38,747 nt of DNA from an uncultured Geobacteraceae bacterium (GTDB lineage: Bacteria; Desulfobacterota; Desulfuromonadia; Geobacterales; Pseudopelobacteraceae). The notes beneath the pieces were generated by a model that had not been told where the DNA came from, made no database searches, and was given only the letters and a program-made list of their open reading frames with translations. Position numbers and translations under genes: made by a program. Location: NCBI GenBank assembly GCA_903901875.1, contig CAIUSO010000004.1:1-38747 (forward strand), given 5' to 3'. This document shows positions 24,852-35,033 of this stretch, piece by piece (within the stretch, counting starts at the first letter, position 1; the number at the start of each line of letters is the position of its first letter).

Positions 24852-25072
24852 TCGTACCATCTCCTTTTTTGTGTTGAAATATAAAACGGTATTAGGCCCC
24901 GTTTATATATATGTATTTTTCATTAATCAAAATATATTCTACGTAATATCACGATACGCAGTAATTTTAAATAACTTTTTTGCCTGCAATGAACTTTTTT
25001 CTCTGATACTAATACCGCCCCGAATCACAGGATACGGAGCGGTTTTAGTATCGGTAGCAATGTGGCGTGTAG
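24852..25072. other. Intergenic region between secA and hemerythrin
   Basis: The left part is AT-rich (TATATATAT near 24905) and should hold the hemerythrin promoter on the minus strand, but no clear hexamer pair stands out. GATACTAATACCGC (25005-25018) and GCGGTTTTAGTATC (25039-25052) form a 14-bp inverted repeat with one mismatch, probably the secA transcript end; it lacks a T-run. Confidence 0.5.
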
Positions 25073-27766
25073 TTATTTACCGCAGCACTTCTTGTATTTT
25101 TTCCCGCTGCCACAGGGACAGGTATCGTTCCGACCCGCGACTTTGTGACTTTTCACCGGAGCTTGGGGAAGAGGATTGTTTTCCCCAAGGTTGAAAATAA
25201 GTTTCTTACTCTGCATCTCTTCTTCCATTGCTTCAATCTCTTCACCCTCATGATTGATCTGAACCCAGTACATCCGCTCAACGACTTCTTCACGAATGCG
25301 GATCATCAACTCCATAAAAAGATTGTAGGCCTCTTTCTTGTATTCCTGTTTCGGATCTTTCTGGCCGTAACCCCGTAGACCGATACCTTCCTTCAGGTGG
25401 TCAATATTAAGCAGATGGTCCTTCCAGTGGGTGTCAATGGCCTGTAACATCATGACTTTGATGAGGTGATCCATCAGTTCATCACCCATTTCCTCAATCC
25501 GCGCCTTGAAAACAGCGTGGGCCTGCTCGTGAAGCGTCGAACGGAAATTGACCGGATTGAGACGACCAATCATCTCCCGCGGCAGATCAAGCTGGAGATT
25601 GAAGTAACGATAGACACTGTCACCAATTCCCTGCCAATCCCATTCGCTGGCTGAAATCTTGTCGAGGGCAAAGGCGGCAGCGATTTCGTCAACGGTTTCA
25701 TCAAGCATATCCATGAAGTTTTCACGAATGTCCTGACCGGACAGGATTTCGCGTCGTTGGGTGTAAATAACCTCACGCTGCTTGTTCATGACGTCATCAT
25801 ATTCTATGAGGTGTTTACGAATGTCGAAGTTATGGGCCTCAACTTTTTTCTGGGCATTTTCAATGGAACGGGAGATCATGCTGTGGGTAATCGCCTCTCC
25901 CTCCTCAATCTTCAGCAGGTCCATGATTTTTGAAACGCGCTCAGACCCGAAAATGCGCAGCAGGTCATCTTCCAGAGACAGATAAAACTTGGATGAACCG
26001 GGGTCTCCCTGACGTCCCGAGCGACCGCGCAGCTGATTATCAATGCGGCGTGATTCATGGCGCTCCGTACCAAGAATGTGCAGTCCACCCAACCCGACGA
26101 CTTCGTCATGTTCGGCAAGGCAGTCAGCCTTGAATTTGGCAACAATCGCCTCATACTGCTCGTCAGAAGCTTCAGGGTTTGCCCGGAGCCACTGTTTTGC
26201 CAGGGCATCAGGATTGCCTCCCAGTACGATATCTGTACCACGACCAGCCATGTTGGTGGCGATCATGATAGCTCCCTTGCGACCGGCCTGTGAGACTATT
26301 TCAGCCTCGCGCTCATGCTGTTTGGCGTTCAGCACGCTATGGGGTACTCCCTGGCGTTTCAACAGTTCTGACAGTACTTCGGATTTTTCTATGGAAATGG
26401 TACCCACCAGACAGGGTTGACCGACGGCGTAATGCTCCTTGATATCCTCAATAACCGCTTTGAACTTCTCCGTTTCCGTCTTGTAAATAACATCGGGAAA
26501 GTCAGGTCGGAGCAGGGGACGATTGGTCGGTATGACACAGACATCAAGTTTGTAGATCTTGTGAAACTCCTCTGCTTCGGTGTCAGCGGTACCGGTCATG
26601 CCGGAGAGCTTGCTATACATACGGAAATAGTTCTGGAAGGTGATCGTTGCCAGCGTCTGGTTTTCATTCTCGATCTTCACCCCTTCCTTGGCCTCAATGG
26701 CCTGATGGAGTCCATCGGACCACCGGCGTCCCGGCATTAAACGACCGGTAAATTCGTCAACAATCAGTACCTCGCCATCTTTTACTACATAATCAACATC
26801 CAGTTTGTACATGGCGTGGGCCCGCAGGGCCTGATTAACATGGTGAAGTATTTCTATATTGCGTGGATCATAGAGGTTGTCACACTTAAGCAGCTTTTCA
26901 ACCTTAAGGACCCCCTGCTCGGTGAGGGCGGCACTCTTGGCTTTTTCATCGATGGTGAAGTCGCCGGTGTACTGTTTCCGCTTGCCCGAAAGCGTGTTAG
27001 CCTCAACTTCAAGAACTTCACCCTTTTCCAGGCGGGGAATGATGGCGTTAATTATGTAGTATTTATCGGTGGAATCTTCCGTTGGTCCCGAAATAATCAG
27101 TGGGGTACGTGCTTCATCGATCAGAATGGAGTCAACCTCATCAACGATTGAGTAGTTGAAACCGCGCTGTACGTAATCTTCCAGATCAAACTTCATGTTG
27201 TCCCGCAGGTAGTCAAAACCGAATTCGTTGTTGGTACCATAGGTAATGTCAGCAGCATAGTTGATGCGTCGCTGCTCATCTTCGATGCCATGAACAATTA
27301 TACCGACCGTCAGTCCGAGGAAGCCGTACAGACGTCCCATCCATTCGGAGTCACGCTTCGCCAGGTAATCGTTGACGGTGACCACATGGACACCCTTGCC
27401 GGAAATAGCATTCAGGTAGGCGGGGAGGGTTGCCACCAATGTTTTGCCCTCTCCGGTCTTCATCTCGGCAATCTTACCGGAATGGAGCACCATGCCGCCG
27501 ATCAGCTGAACGTCAAAATGCCGCATTCCGAGAACCCGTTTGCCCGCCTCTCGGCATACGGCAAAGGCCTCGGGGAGCAGTGCATCAAGAGACTCACCCC
27601 GTGCATGTCGTTCCTTGAACTCTCCGGTTTTATTGGTAAGCTGCTCATCGGAAAGGGCAGAAATCGAAGCTTCAAGTGCGTTTATCTGTGCAACAATGGG
27701 CCACATTTTTTTCAGTTCGCGCTCATTTTTGCTGCCGATAAACTTTTTAACTAAGAAACTGAACAT
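25073..27766 (-). CDS. secA: Preprotein translocase ATPase SecA
   Basis: 897 residues. ATPase motor of the Sec pathway, driving preproteins through SecYEG at the inner membrane. Visible: Walker [16 protein letters not shown]-like [19 protein letters not shown], preprotein cross-linking region, [27 protein letters not shown] and the helical scaffold. The C-terminus ends in the zinc-binding SEC-C motif [13 protein letters not shown], used for SecB/lipid contact. Start ATG 27766 has GGGAG upstream. Complete. Confidence 0.98.
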   Translation of the reverse strand: MFSFLVKKFIGSKNERELKKMWPIVAQINALEASISALSDEQLTNKTGEFKERHARGESLDALLPEAFAVCREAGKRVLGMRHFDVQLIGGMVLHSGKIAEMKTGEGKTLVATLPAYLNAISGKGVHVVTVNDYLAKRDSEWMGRLYGFLGLTVGIIVHGIEDEQRRINYAADITYGTNNEFGFDYLRDNMKFDLEDYVQRGFNYSIVDEVDSILIDEARTPLIISGPTEDSTDKYYIINAIIPRLEKGEVLEVEANTLSGKRKQYTGDFTIDEKAKSAALTEQGVLKVEKLLKCDNLYDPRNIEILHHVNQALRAHAMYKLDVDYVVKDGEVLIVDEFTGRLMPGRRWSDGLHQAIEAKEGVKIENENQTLATITFQNYFRMYSKLSGMTGTADTEAEEFHKIYKLDVCVIPTNRPLLRPDFPDVIYKTETEKFKAVIEDIKEHYAVGQPCLVGTISIEKSEVLSELLKRQGVPHSVLNAKQHEREAEIVSQAGRKGAIMIATNMAGRGTDIVLGGNPDALAKQWLRANPEASDEQYEAIVAKFKADCLAEHDEVVGLGGLHILGTERHESRRIDNQLRGRSGRQGDPGSSKFYLSLEDDLLRIFGSERVSKIMDLLKIEEGEAITHSMISRSIENAQKKVEAHNFDIRKHLIEYDDVMNKQREVIYTQRREILSGQDIRENFMDMLDETVDEIAAAFALDKISASEWDWQGIGDSVYRYFNLQLDLPREMIGRLNPVNFRSTLHEQAHAVFKARIEEMGDELMDHLIKVMMLQAIDTHWKDHLLNIDHLKEGIGLRGYGQKDPKQEYKKEAYNLFMELMIRIREEVVERMYWVQINHEGEEIEAMEEEMQSKKLIFNLGENNPLPQAPVKSHKVAGRNDTCPCGSGKKYKKCCGK

Positions 27767-27872
27767 GTTGTTTGTCTCCCGAAGGTAGTAGGTATAGATA
27801 AGCGCAACGGACTGTCACAGTATCATAAGTCGCCAGATTATGCCAGATGCCTGTAAACCAGAGAAGCCGTTG

Positions 27873-28967
27873 TTACACGTTAAAGCGGAAGTGCATGACA
27901 TCGCCATCCTTGACTACATATTCCTTGCCTTCCAGACGCATGAGACCCTTCTCTTTGGACCCCGCTTCGCCGGAACAGTTGATATAGTCGGAAAAGCCGA
28001 TGACTTCGGCACGAATGAACCCTTTTTCAAAGTCAGTGTGGATAACACCGGCGGCTTGGGGAGCTTTGGTGCCGTTTACGATGGTCCAGGCTCTGACCTC
28101 TTTGACACCAGCCGTAAAGTAAGTAATCAGCCCGAGAAGTGCGTAGCCGTTCCGTATGAGCCGGTCAAGCCCGGCCTCTTCCAGTCCCATGTCATCAAGA
28201 AAAGCCTTCTTTTCCGAACTGTCCAGTTCGGCTATTTCCGCTTCAAGTTTGCCGCAGATGACCACCACACCGGCACCTTCGGAGGAGGCTATTTCACGTA
28301 CCACAGAAACGTTGGGGTGTGAACCTTCAAGGTCGTCTTCCGCAACATTTGCCACATAGAGTACCGGTTTGTCAGTCAGAAGATGGAGATCACGCATCCA
28401 GATCTTTTCATCCTCACTCTGGGCAACACCCTGAAGTTTTTTCACCTGTTCAAGAAGTGCCTGGACCTTGAGATAAAAATCCGCCTCATCCCGGGCTTTT
28501 TTGTCGCCACTGCGGGACATCTTCTCGGCACGCTGCAGCTTCTTCTCGATGGTATCCAGATCAGCCAGGGCCAGTTCCGTGTTAATAATCTCAATATCAT
28601 CGGCAGGTGACACCCGGCCATTAACATGAACAATATTATCATCATCAAAGCAACGCACCACATGGACGATGGCATCAACACTTCGTATATGGCCAAGAAA
28701 CTGGTTACCAAGCCCTTCACCCTGACTGGCACCTTTCACCAGTCCGGCAATATCGACAAACTCAATGGTGGTCGGCTGCATTTTCTGGGGCTTAACAATC
28801 ACAGCCAACTGATCCATGCGGGGGTCGGGAACCTGAACAATTCCCACATTTGGTTCTATGGTACAAAACGGATAATTGGCAGATTCCGCACCTGCCGAGG
28901 TGAGTGCATTGAAAATGGTTGATTTGCCAACATTCGGTAGTCCGACAATTCCACAGTTAAAGCCCAT
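27873..28967 (-). CDS. ychF: Redox-regulated ATPase/GTPase YchF (OLA1 family)
   Basis: 364 residues, universally conserved P-loop protein binding ribosomes and preferring ATP. Walker [10 protein letters not shown], switch [12 protein letters not shown], the altered specificity motif NVAE in [12 protein letters not shown] (in place of NKxD), a coiled-coil insertion (~130-200) and the C-terminal TGS domain ([17 protein letters not shown]). It begins 5 nt after the pth stop, consistent with co-transcription. Confidence 0.97.
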   Translation of the reverse strand: MGFNCGIVGLPNVGKSTIFNALTSAGAESANYPFCTIEPNVGIVQVPDPRMDQLAVIVKPQKMQPTTIEFVDIAGLVKGASQGEGLGNQFLGHIRSVDAIVHVVRCFDDDNIVHVNGRVSPADDIEIINTELALADLDTIEKKLQRAEKMSRSGDKKARDEADFYLKVQALLEQVKKLQGVAQSEDEKIWMRDLHLLTDKPVLYVANVAEDDLEGSHPNVSVVREIASSEGAGVVVICGKLEAEIAELDSSEKKAFLDDMGLEEAGLDRLIRNGYALLGLITYFTAGVKEVRAWTIVNGTKAPQAAGVIHTDFEKGFIRAEVIGFSDYINCSGEAGSKEKGLMRLEGKEYVVKDGDVMHFRFNV

Positions 28968-28972
28968 AGGTT

Positions 28973-29554
28973 CTATCCTTCCAGATAATTCTTATTGTTG
29001 AAGAGACTCATAGATTTAGGGAGACCTTCTGAAAGCATTACTTCAAGCATTTCTCTTCCCCCCTTACAGACACGGGCAAGCACTTCCATTTGATCGGGAG
29101 GAATTTTACCCAATACATGGCCGGTAGTATCGCCAAAGGGAGATTTGCCGATGCCGATGCGGAGACGGATGAAATCACCCGTGCCGGTCAGTTCCATGAT
29201 GGAGCGGAGCCCGTTGTGTCCCCCATGTCCCCCCCCGTTTTTCAGGCGAATGGCACCAACCGGAAGGTCAAGCTCGTCATGGACGACAATCAGTCGTGAC
29301 GGTGGCAGCTTATGGAACTGGAGTGCCTGTACAATCGACTTTCCCGACAGATTCATGAACGTCTGAGGTTTAAGAAGTATGAGGCGCTCATCTCCAAAGG
29401 ACATTTCTCCGGTAAAACCGGAAAAGTTTTTCTTTGTAATGGAAGAACCGGCAGTTTCAGCCAGGCTATCCAAAAAAAGAAAACCCGCATTATGGCGGGT
29501 CCATTGATAGGTGGGGCCGGGATTGCCCAGCCCCGCGACTATAGTGGTGTTCAT
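28973..29554 (-). CDS. pth: Peptidyl-tRNA hydrolase
   Basis: 193 residues. Releases peptidyl moieties from tRNA that drops off the ribosome. Catalytic His in TRHNAGF, Asn in FMNLSGKS, Asp in [11 protein letters not shown], and [12 protein letters not shown] are present. Positioned between rplY and ychF, 18 nt behind rplY, in the classic rplY-pth-ychF cluster. No strong ribosome site before ATG 29554. Confidence 0.97.
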   Translation of the reverse strand: MNTTIVAGLGNPGPTYQWTRHNAGFLFLDSLAETAGSSITKKNFSGFTGEMSFGDERLILLKPQTFMNLSGKSIVQALQFHKLPPSRLIVVHDELDLPVGAIRLKNGGGHGGHNGLRSIMELTGTGDFIRLRIGIGKSPFGDTTGHVLGKIPPDQMEVLARVCKGGREMLEVMLSEGLPKSMSLFNNKNYLEG

Positions 29555-29572
29555 ATTCGTGTATCGATGTGA

Positions 29573-30154
29573 TTAAGCAGCAGGTGCATCTTCCTTGGCT
29601 CTGCCAAGAACGCTGACTACCGGAATTTTGGGCTGATCCAGTATAACGATACCTTCGGGCAGCGTGATTTCGCTGATATGGATTGAATGGGCAATTTTAA
29701 GATCAGTCACGTCGATGGAAATGCTGTCCGGAATGTTGCCCGGCAGGCACTCGATATGCAGTTCGTGATGTGCCAAATCCAGAAGCCCACCCTCTTTTAC
29801 GCCAGCGGCTGTGCCGATGAGAACAACAGGTACGGTAATGCGGATTTTTTCATTGGGATTGATCCGGTGCAGGTCAACATGCTTGATGGTTCGCTTAATC
29901 GGGTCGCGCTGAAGATCTGCCACGATGGCAATATTCTGGTCGAGAGTTCCACCACCAACAAGGGTGATAAGATTATTCTGGCCACCCGCGCCAGAAATGG
30001 CATCCTGAAGATCACGGCTCTTTATGCTGACAGTAATAGGGTCAAAACCCTTGCCATAGACAACTCCAGGTACCATATCGCTCTGACGAAGTCTGCGATT
30101 GACATTGGTACCGGTTTTTGTGCGAAGTTCAATGTTCATCTGTTTCTGTTGCAT
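29573..30154 (-). CDS. rplY: 50S ribosomal protein bL25 (Ctc form)
   Basis: Start ATG 30154 is placed 5 nt after GGAGG; a GTG four codons upstream lies within the ribosome site and is rejected. About 193 residues with an N-terminal 5S-rRNA-binding L25 domain (ELRTKTGTNVNRRLRQSDMV, PGVVYGKG) and a C-terminal TL5/Ctc beta domain (IPDSISIDVTDLKI). Binds 5S rRNA in the large subunit. Between prs and pth. Confidence 0.96.
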   Translation of the reverse strand: MQQKQMNIELRTKTGTNVNRRLRQSDMVPGVVYGKGFDPITVSIKSRDLQDAISGAGGQNNLITLVGGGTLDQNIAIVADLQRDPIKRTIKHVDLHRINPNEKIRITVPVVLIGTAAGVKEGGLLDLAHHELHIECLPGNIPDSISIDVTDLKIAHSIHISEITLPEGIVILDQPKIPVVSVLGRAKEDAPAA

Positions 30155-30212
30155 ACGTTCCTCCACGGGTAGTGACGGTAATTTCCGTCCTAAGCATAAT
30201 TATATTTTGGTG

Positions 30213-31157
30213 CTAAACAAAAAGTGAACTGACCGACTCATCTTCATGGATACGTCTGATGGCCTCGGCCAGCAGGTCGGCAACGGAGAGCATTCTGATC
30301 TTTGGCGTTGACTGTCCAATACTGCTGCCGGGAATGGTGTCAGTCAGTACTACCTCAACGATATCTGAGGCATTGATCCGCTCAATGGCAGGTCCCGAGA
30401 GAACACCATGGGTGGCGCAGGCATAAATCGCCTTGGCACCGTTGGCTTTCAGAGCCTTTGCCGCTTGGGTGAGAGTACCTGCAGTGTCGATCATGTCATC
30501 CAGAATAATGGCAATTTTGTCACGTACGTCGCCGATAAGATGCATAACTTCAGCTACGTTAGGTCCGGTACGCCGTTTGTCAATAACCGCGAGAGAGTAC
30601 TCAAGCCGTTTGGCAAATGCACGGGCCCGCTCAGTGCCACCGGCATCGGGGGAAACCATGACAACCTGCTCACCACTGAAACGGTCCTTCAGATAATTAA
30701 TGATAACCGGTGCCGCGTAGAGATTGTCAACCGGGATATTGAAAAACCCCTGTATCTGCCCAGCGTGAAGGTCAACGGTAACCACCCGGTTCACACCGGC
30801 AGTGGTAATCAGATCGGCAACCAGTTTTGCGGTGATAGGCGTGCGGGGTGCCGCTTTTCTGTCCTGCCGTGCATAACCATAATAGGGGATGACTGCGGTA
30901 ATAGTTGCTGCCGATGCACGCTTCAGAGCATCGGTAATTACCAGCAATTCCATCAGGTTGTCATTGGTGGGGGCGCATGTTGACTGTACAATATAAACAT
31001 CACGACCACGTACGTTTTCACCAATTTCAACCAGTACCTCACCATCGGAGAAACGCCGCACCCGTGCAGCACCGAGGGGAACACCGAGGCAATCACAAAT
31101 TCTCAAAGCCAGATCCGGATTTGAATTGCCGGAAAAAATCTTGATCTTATCATGCAT
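30213..31157 (-). CDS. prs: Ribose-phosphate pyrophosphokinase
   Basis: Makes PRPP from ribose-5-phosphate and ATP for nucleotide, His and Trp synthesis. Start ATG 31157 gives [14 protein letters not shown], the usual N-terminus, with AAGGTG upstream; the TTG-type extension is less likely. Class I features: [16 protein letters not shown], the [16 protein letters not shown] flexible loop, PRPP-binding DDMIDTAGT and the [11 protein letters not shown] region. 314 residues, complete. Confidence 0.97.
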   Translation of the reverse strand: MHDKIKIFSGNSNPDLALRICDCLGVPLGAARVRRFSDGEVLVEIGENVRGRDVYIVQSTCAPTNDNLMELLVITDALKRASAATITAVIPYYGYARQDRKAAPRTPITAKLVADLITTAGVNRVVTVDLHAGQIQGFFNIPVDNLYAAPVIINYLKDRFSGEQVVMVSPDAGGTERARAFAKRLEYSLAVIDKRRTGPNVAEVMHLIGDVRDKIAIILDDMIDTAGTLTQAAKALKANGAKAIYACATHGVLSGPAIERINASDIVEVVLTDTIPGSSIGQSTPKIRMLSVADLLAEAIRRIHEDESVSSLFV

Positions 31158-31287
31158 GGTGAGAAACACCTTTCAAAAAGGACAGAGTAAATTACCTTAT
31201 GCTAAAAACGCATTTATACTAAATAATTCATAAAAAAGCAACCTCTTTCAAACCTTATAATTGGAAAGAAGTCGATACCAGCTTCGG

Positions 31288-33114
31288 TTACATCAGGGAA
31301 ACAATGATCCCCTCTGAAAGGGCAAAATGAAGGAACTCATTTATTTCAGCCACGGTGAGACCTGTAGCGGTGGTCATCTGCAGTGGAAAAGCATCCGGAA
31401 GTTGCTCCAGAATCGTTGCATACGGCAGGGCAAGTGATTCGGTATGAATGGAGCCGGCAGTGGTGACGTATACGACCGCCTGGGAGCCGGTTGGGGCGAG
31501 ATGCTTGTACAGTAAAGATAGACGTGGTTCACCGCATTCGAGCAATTCATCAATATCGTAGCTAAAGTGGATAACTCTGGCTGTTGCGGACAACCTGAAT
31601 CGGTTTTTTGCATTGATGGTGGCGGAGGATAATGTTGCTGCTTCCGCTGCCATAAGAACTGAACTGTAGCAATGGTGATAGGTTATCAAGTCACGCACCA
31701 AAGGGAGAAATCGGCTTTTTTTGCTGTTATTGAAAAGATTGCCAAGAAACTGTAGCTGTAGATTTTCTACTTCCTCATCGGTCATATCGGATTCGGAAAA
31801 GGCTCCCGATCTTCGCTCTGCCAGCCAGTCACCGAATTGCCGGATGACATCGCTCCGCTTCAGACCGAGTGCAGAGACAACCCCATTGAACCACGCAACC
31901 GCCCTGCCACGGGTATAAAAAATATCCGTGGCGGCAGCAAGTTGGGAAGCCTCGGCCATATCGGCAACGGAAAAACAGTCTGTGGCTTCCAGGAGGTAGG
32001 GCGGTTCCGGATTCCACCTCATGGCGAGTTCCTCTCCCCGACCGGCCAGCTTGGTGCCTGGGAGTACGGCCAAGGGGAAAATGTCTAGGTGGTTTGGATA
32101 GAGTGACAGGGCATATTCCAGTGACTCCGTAAAGCCGCACAGGGTGTCACCCGGCAGACCATAGATCAAATCAAACCCGAATGTTGCCCCTGACTCATTC
32201 AGTAAGCCGATTCGTGCGGAAAAGTCGGTACGGGTAAACGTTCGACCGACGTGTGCAAGTACTGATCGATCCGCGCTCTGCAAACCAATCTGGAGGGAAC
32301 AGGTGATGGCGGCAAACAGTTCAGCCATTTCCCGGTCAATGAATTCACTTCGAACTTCAAAATGAAAATGTATCCGGGGGGCATATTCGCCGATCATACG
32401 TAAAATGTTCTTTGCCCGTCGCTGGTCACGATTGAATGTTGAATCAAGCACGAAGATCTGTGAAACGCCGGTTTCGGCAAAGTGGCGTAATTCCTCTTTT
32501 ATTCGTTCCAGTGTAAATGATCGGACCCCATGGATGCCACGGGAGTCAAAGCAAAAGTCACAGGTAAAACTACACCCTCGCGATAACTGCCAGAGCAGAC
32601 CCTGTGTTTGGCGCGTATCAATGACAGCGGTAAGATAGGGCGACGGGATGCGGTCAAGGTCTTCGAGGGGGGGAGGTGGCGGCACAAAGGGGGCTCCTTC
32701 CCTGATAATTCCGGGAATGTCGGTATAATCGAGTCCGTTTGAAATTCGTTCACAGAAAGAAAGAAATGGTTTTTCTCCTTCACCGACGATAATAAAATCA
32801 AAAACAGCTGTCAGGGGAGAAGCGGTCACTTCAGGACCGCCGCAGAACAGTATGATCTCGGGATTCAGACGTCGCAGCTCTTGGGCGACTGCAACCGTCA
32901 ACGATCTATTCCACACATAGACTGAAAAACCGATGGCCTGCGGCAACTGGTTCATCAGGATTTCTGCGCAGGATGCGGCCGTATCCCCCAGATAAAAGTC
33001 ATGGAGATTAATTGTAACTGCACTCCGAGATGCATAGGCTTTCAGGAAAGCGGTGGCAAGGGGAACCGATTGGGGTGACGGAGAGGGGTGTATGGAAACA
33101 AGATTGAGTAACAG
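31288..33114 (-). CDS. B12-binding/radical SAM protein (DUF4080-like), non-AUG start likely
   Basis: The first ATG in frame (32955) cuts the B12-binding Rossmann domain in half. Reading upstream in frame gives LLLNLVSIHPSPSPQSVPLA and then AFLKAYASRSAVTINLHDFY, the normal start of this fold, up to CTG 33114, which sits 9 nt after GGAAGG. No ATG, GTG or TTG exists there, so a CTG (or ATA 33123) start is inferred. Later features: GFSVYVWNRS, FCGGPEVTA, IVGEGE, then the 4Fe-4S motif CSFTCDFC and FVLDSTFNRD of a radical SAM barrel, and a long C-terminal domain. Substrate unknown. It begins 26 nt after the PilZ gene's stop and may be translationally coupled. Confidence 0.82.
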   Translation of the reverse strand: MLLNLVSIHPSPSPQSVPLATAFLKAYASRSAVTINLHDFYLGDTAASCAEILMNQLPQAIGFSVYVWNRSLTVAVAQELRRLNPEIILFCGGPEVTASPLTAVFDFIIVGEGEKPFLSFCERISNGLDYTDIPGIIREGAPFVPPPPPLEDLDRIPSPYLTAVIDTRQTQGLLWQLSRGCSFTCDFCFDSRGIHGVRSFTLERIKEELRHFAETGVSQIFVLDSTFNRDQRRAKNILRMIGEYAPRIHFHFEVRSEFIDREMAELFAAITCSLQIGLQSADRSVLAHVGRTFTRTDFSARIGLLNESGATFGFDLIYGLPGDTLCGFTESLEYALSLYPNHLDIFPLAVLPGTKLAGRGEELAMRWNPEPPYLLEATDCFSVADMAEASQLAAATDIFYTRGRAVAWFNGVVSALGLKRSDVIRQFGDWLAERRSGAFSESDMTDEEVENLQLQFLGNLFNNSKKSRFLPLVRDLITYHHCYSSVLMAAEAATLSSATINAKNRFRLSATARVIHFSYDIDELLECGEPRLSLLYKHLAPTGSQAVVYVTTAGSIHTESLALPYATILEQLPDAFPLQMTTATGLTVAEINEFLHFALSEGIIVSLM

Positions 33115-33140
33115 GGTGTGTATCCTTCCGATGCCGGCTG

Positions 33141-33869
33141 TTATCCCAACTCGGAATCGTCCTGTAGTTTGTGTACAATTTGTACCTGTTGGTGATACAT
33201 GAACTTTGCCATGAATCTATCGGTAATCCTGTCGGGCAAAATGGTGAATTTATAAATAACCGGTTTCGCGTCATCCTGAATACTAATGAGGCGTGCCGGA
33301 ACCCGCACATTATAATTGGTGTTCTGTTCAAAATCCGGTAACATAATAATAAGATTTGCTTCATTATCAATCAGATCATAATACGCTTCGTTCGATTCCA
33401 GTAATGCCCCACCCATTGACAGCTCGGTAATTTTGCCACGAATCACCCCGGATGGAGAGTTAAAAACGGCATTTAAAGGTTGATCCAATTCCAGGCGAAG
33501 GTGCTTACGCGTCTCTGCAAGTATCTCAACATAACAGAACTTATTGAGAAGTACCGCCTTTCTTTTGATGTTTATATATTGAGTGCGCGCCAGGATGTCG
33601 TGCTTGAACAGGTTACTTTTGATGAAGGTATAATGTTCTGCTGCGATTGCCACTGCCTGTTTGGGGTGAACATCCAGATCAATGGAGCTTTTATCAATTC
33701 CGGCAATCTTTGCCTTGTACGTTATCGGTAACCCCTTGTAGTAATTTACAAGATGAATCGGCAGTTTAGGATTGTTCGCAAACCCCGCTCTGAAAATATC
33801 CAGAATATCGGCATTATCTTCATCGAAGGTTTTCTGGATTCGAGTGCTGTAAAGGTGCGTGTAATCCAT
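33141..33869 (-). CDS. PilZ-domain protein (putative c-di-GMP receptor)
   Basis: 242 residues with a YcgR-like two-domain layout: an N-terminal flagellar-brake-type barrel (~1-110, PITYKAKIAGIDKSSIDLDV) and a PilZ domain from ~115. The ligand motif RKHLR supplies the RxxxR; the second motif reads ELSMGG, with Glu where Asp/Asn is usual, so c-di-GMP binding is plausible but not certain. No membrane segment. Upstream of the radical SAM gene. Confidence 0.78.
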   Translation of the reverse strand: MDYTHLYSTRIQKTFDEDNADILDIFRAGFANNPKLPIHLVNYYKGLPITYKAKIAGIDKSSIDLDVHPKQAVAIAAEHYTFIKSNLFKHDILARTQYINIKRKAVLLNKFCYVEILAETRKHLRLELDQPLNAVFNSPSGVIRGKITELSMGGALLESNEAYYDLIDNEANLIIMLPDFEQNTNYNVRVPARLISIQDDAKPVIYKFTILPDRITDRFMAKFMYHQQVQIVHKLQDDSELG

Positions 33870-33977
33870 GGTTGACCCATTGTACGAGAGTTAATAACAG
33901 CAACGATACTACACTGAACGCTCTGGGGGGAATAAAAGATCGTAAATTGGTGGAGCTCGGGTCAGGCTAAATGCCAT
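33870..33977. other. Intergenic region upstream of the PilZ gene
   Basis: About 110 nt with no convincing gene or promoter pair on the minus strand. It is bounded by the tRNA-Gln terminator. Confidence 0.4.
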
Positions 33978-34017
33978 TAAAAACTTCAGGCACTCACTGT
34001 ATTACGTAAGTGCCTGA
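33978..34017 (-). terminator. Terminator downstream of tRNA-Gln
   Basis: TCAGGCACT (33986-33994) and AGTGCCTGA (34009-34017) form a 9-bp stem. On the minus strand it is followed by AGTTTTTAA. It lies about 55 nt after the tRNA's 3' end. Confidence 0.75.
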
Positions 34018-34070
34018 TTTGTAATATTACTTCGTATAACACACTGAAAAAAACGTCAAAGTACACGGGG

Positions 34071-34142
34071 CAGGGGCGACAGGGATCGAACCTGTGAATG
34101 CCGGAATCAAAATCCGGTGCCTTACCGCTTGGCGACGCCCCT
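34071..34142 (-). tRNA. tRNA-Gln (anticodon TTG)
   Basis: Acceptor AGGGGCG (34142-34136) pairs with CGCCCCT (34078-34072), discriminator G. D arm GCCAAGCGGTAAGGC, anticodon arm CCGGATTTTGATTCCGG with TTG, and T arm CAGGTTCGATCCCTG are all canonical. No CCA is encoded (CCC follows), so it must be added by nucleotidyltransferase. In Geobacter-type genomes this tRNA sits next to prs; here two genes lie between. Confidence 0.96.
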
Positions 34143-34236
34143 AAGGTCGTGCCCCTATTACTTTCACGTAATTCATATTTTTAACGCATCAATTGATTCG
34201 TTGTCAATTAAAAAAGCAACAACGCCGATAAGGATT

Positions 34237-34671
34237 TTACGTTTCATGTGCCACGGAGAGTTTCTGCTTGATGTTAACTCGCGAAATGAACTTGTCATTA
34301 TTAACGGCATATCGCTCATGGGTTCCTCTGCCGATAATTTCAACCTCATCACGTGCCTCAATTTCCCATAAGGTACGTTTTCCCTCAACCTCCAGGCATT
34401 TCACCCATGCGGTAACAGTCATTCCGGGAGGGGTAGCAGCCTGATGGGTTACGTTTATCATGGTTCCGAGGGTTCTTTCATCCTCTTCTAAATACGGTCG
34501 CAGTGCCTCCATGCATGCCCATTCCATAAAGCCAACCATAAACGCAGTGGCAAAAACTTCAGGCATTTCGCAAAACAGGTCGGATTCGGGGTAGACCTTC
34601 GGAACTGTTTTTTCCTGGGATACCACAAAGCTGAACGTATGTTCCAATCCGGGGGATAGAGTTTCTTTCAT
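34237..34671 (-). CDS. Hotdog thioesterase, FlK (fluoroacetyl-CoA thioesterase)-like
   Basis: 144 residues, single hotdog domain. FATAFMVGFMEWACMEAL carries the helix with the catalytic-type Glu, and INVTHQAATPPGMTV carries the conserved His and the TPxG turn of FlK-like enzymes. Likely hydrolyses a small acyl-CoA; fluoroacetyl-CoA specificity should not be assumed. AAAGGAA precedes ATG 34671. Confidence 0.85.
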   Translation of the reverse strand: MKETLSPGLEHTFSFVVSQEKTVPKVYPESDLFCEMPEVFATAFMVGFMEWACMEALRPYLEEDERTLGTMINVTHQAATPPGMTVTAWVKCLEVEGKRTLWEIEARDEVEIIGRGTHERYAVNNDKFISRVNIKQKLSVAHET

Positions 34672-34730
34672 TTAGATTCCTTTCGCCAAAATAGTGTACT
34701 TCAATATTGGTAATGATAAAATTCGTATAG

Positions 34731-34919
34731 TTACTCATGTGAACTTGTGCAAAAAGAGTCTCCTTGACGAATAGTATCAAGTCGCTTTTTGCCGTTTGGA
34801 AGGGGAATCAGCCGCCAGACATGGCCACAATTACATTCTTTGATGGGACTTTCCTTGGACGTATACCCTCTGGCCTCAAAAACATTAAATGATCTGCTTC
34901 TGCAATTCGGGCACTTCAC
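34731..34919 (-). CDS. Small zinc-ribbon protein
   Basis: 62 residues from GTG 34919, with GGAGG 6 nt upstream. CPNC at residues 3-6 and CNCG near 29-32 make a four-Cys zinc ribbon; the rest is basic (PLPNGKKRLDTIRQGD). Small zinc ribbons bind nucleic acid or proteins; no family is recognised. Upstream of the FlK-like gene with a 59-nt gap. Confidence 0.6.
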   Translation of the reverse strand: MKCPNCRSRSFNVFEARGYTSKESPIKECNCGHVWRLIPLPNGKKRLDTIRQGDSFCTSSHE

Positions 34920-35033
34920 CTGTTCCCTCCGTTACCAGATTCGTGTAAATTAAATTCGCTATTTCATTATAACTTTCTTTTGTGCATCAATCAAGGAGCC
35001 TGTCGTACAGGGGAGAATAATGTTCTTTAAAAA

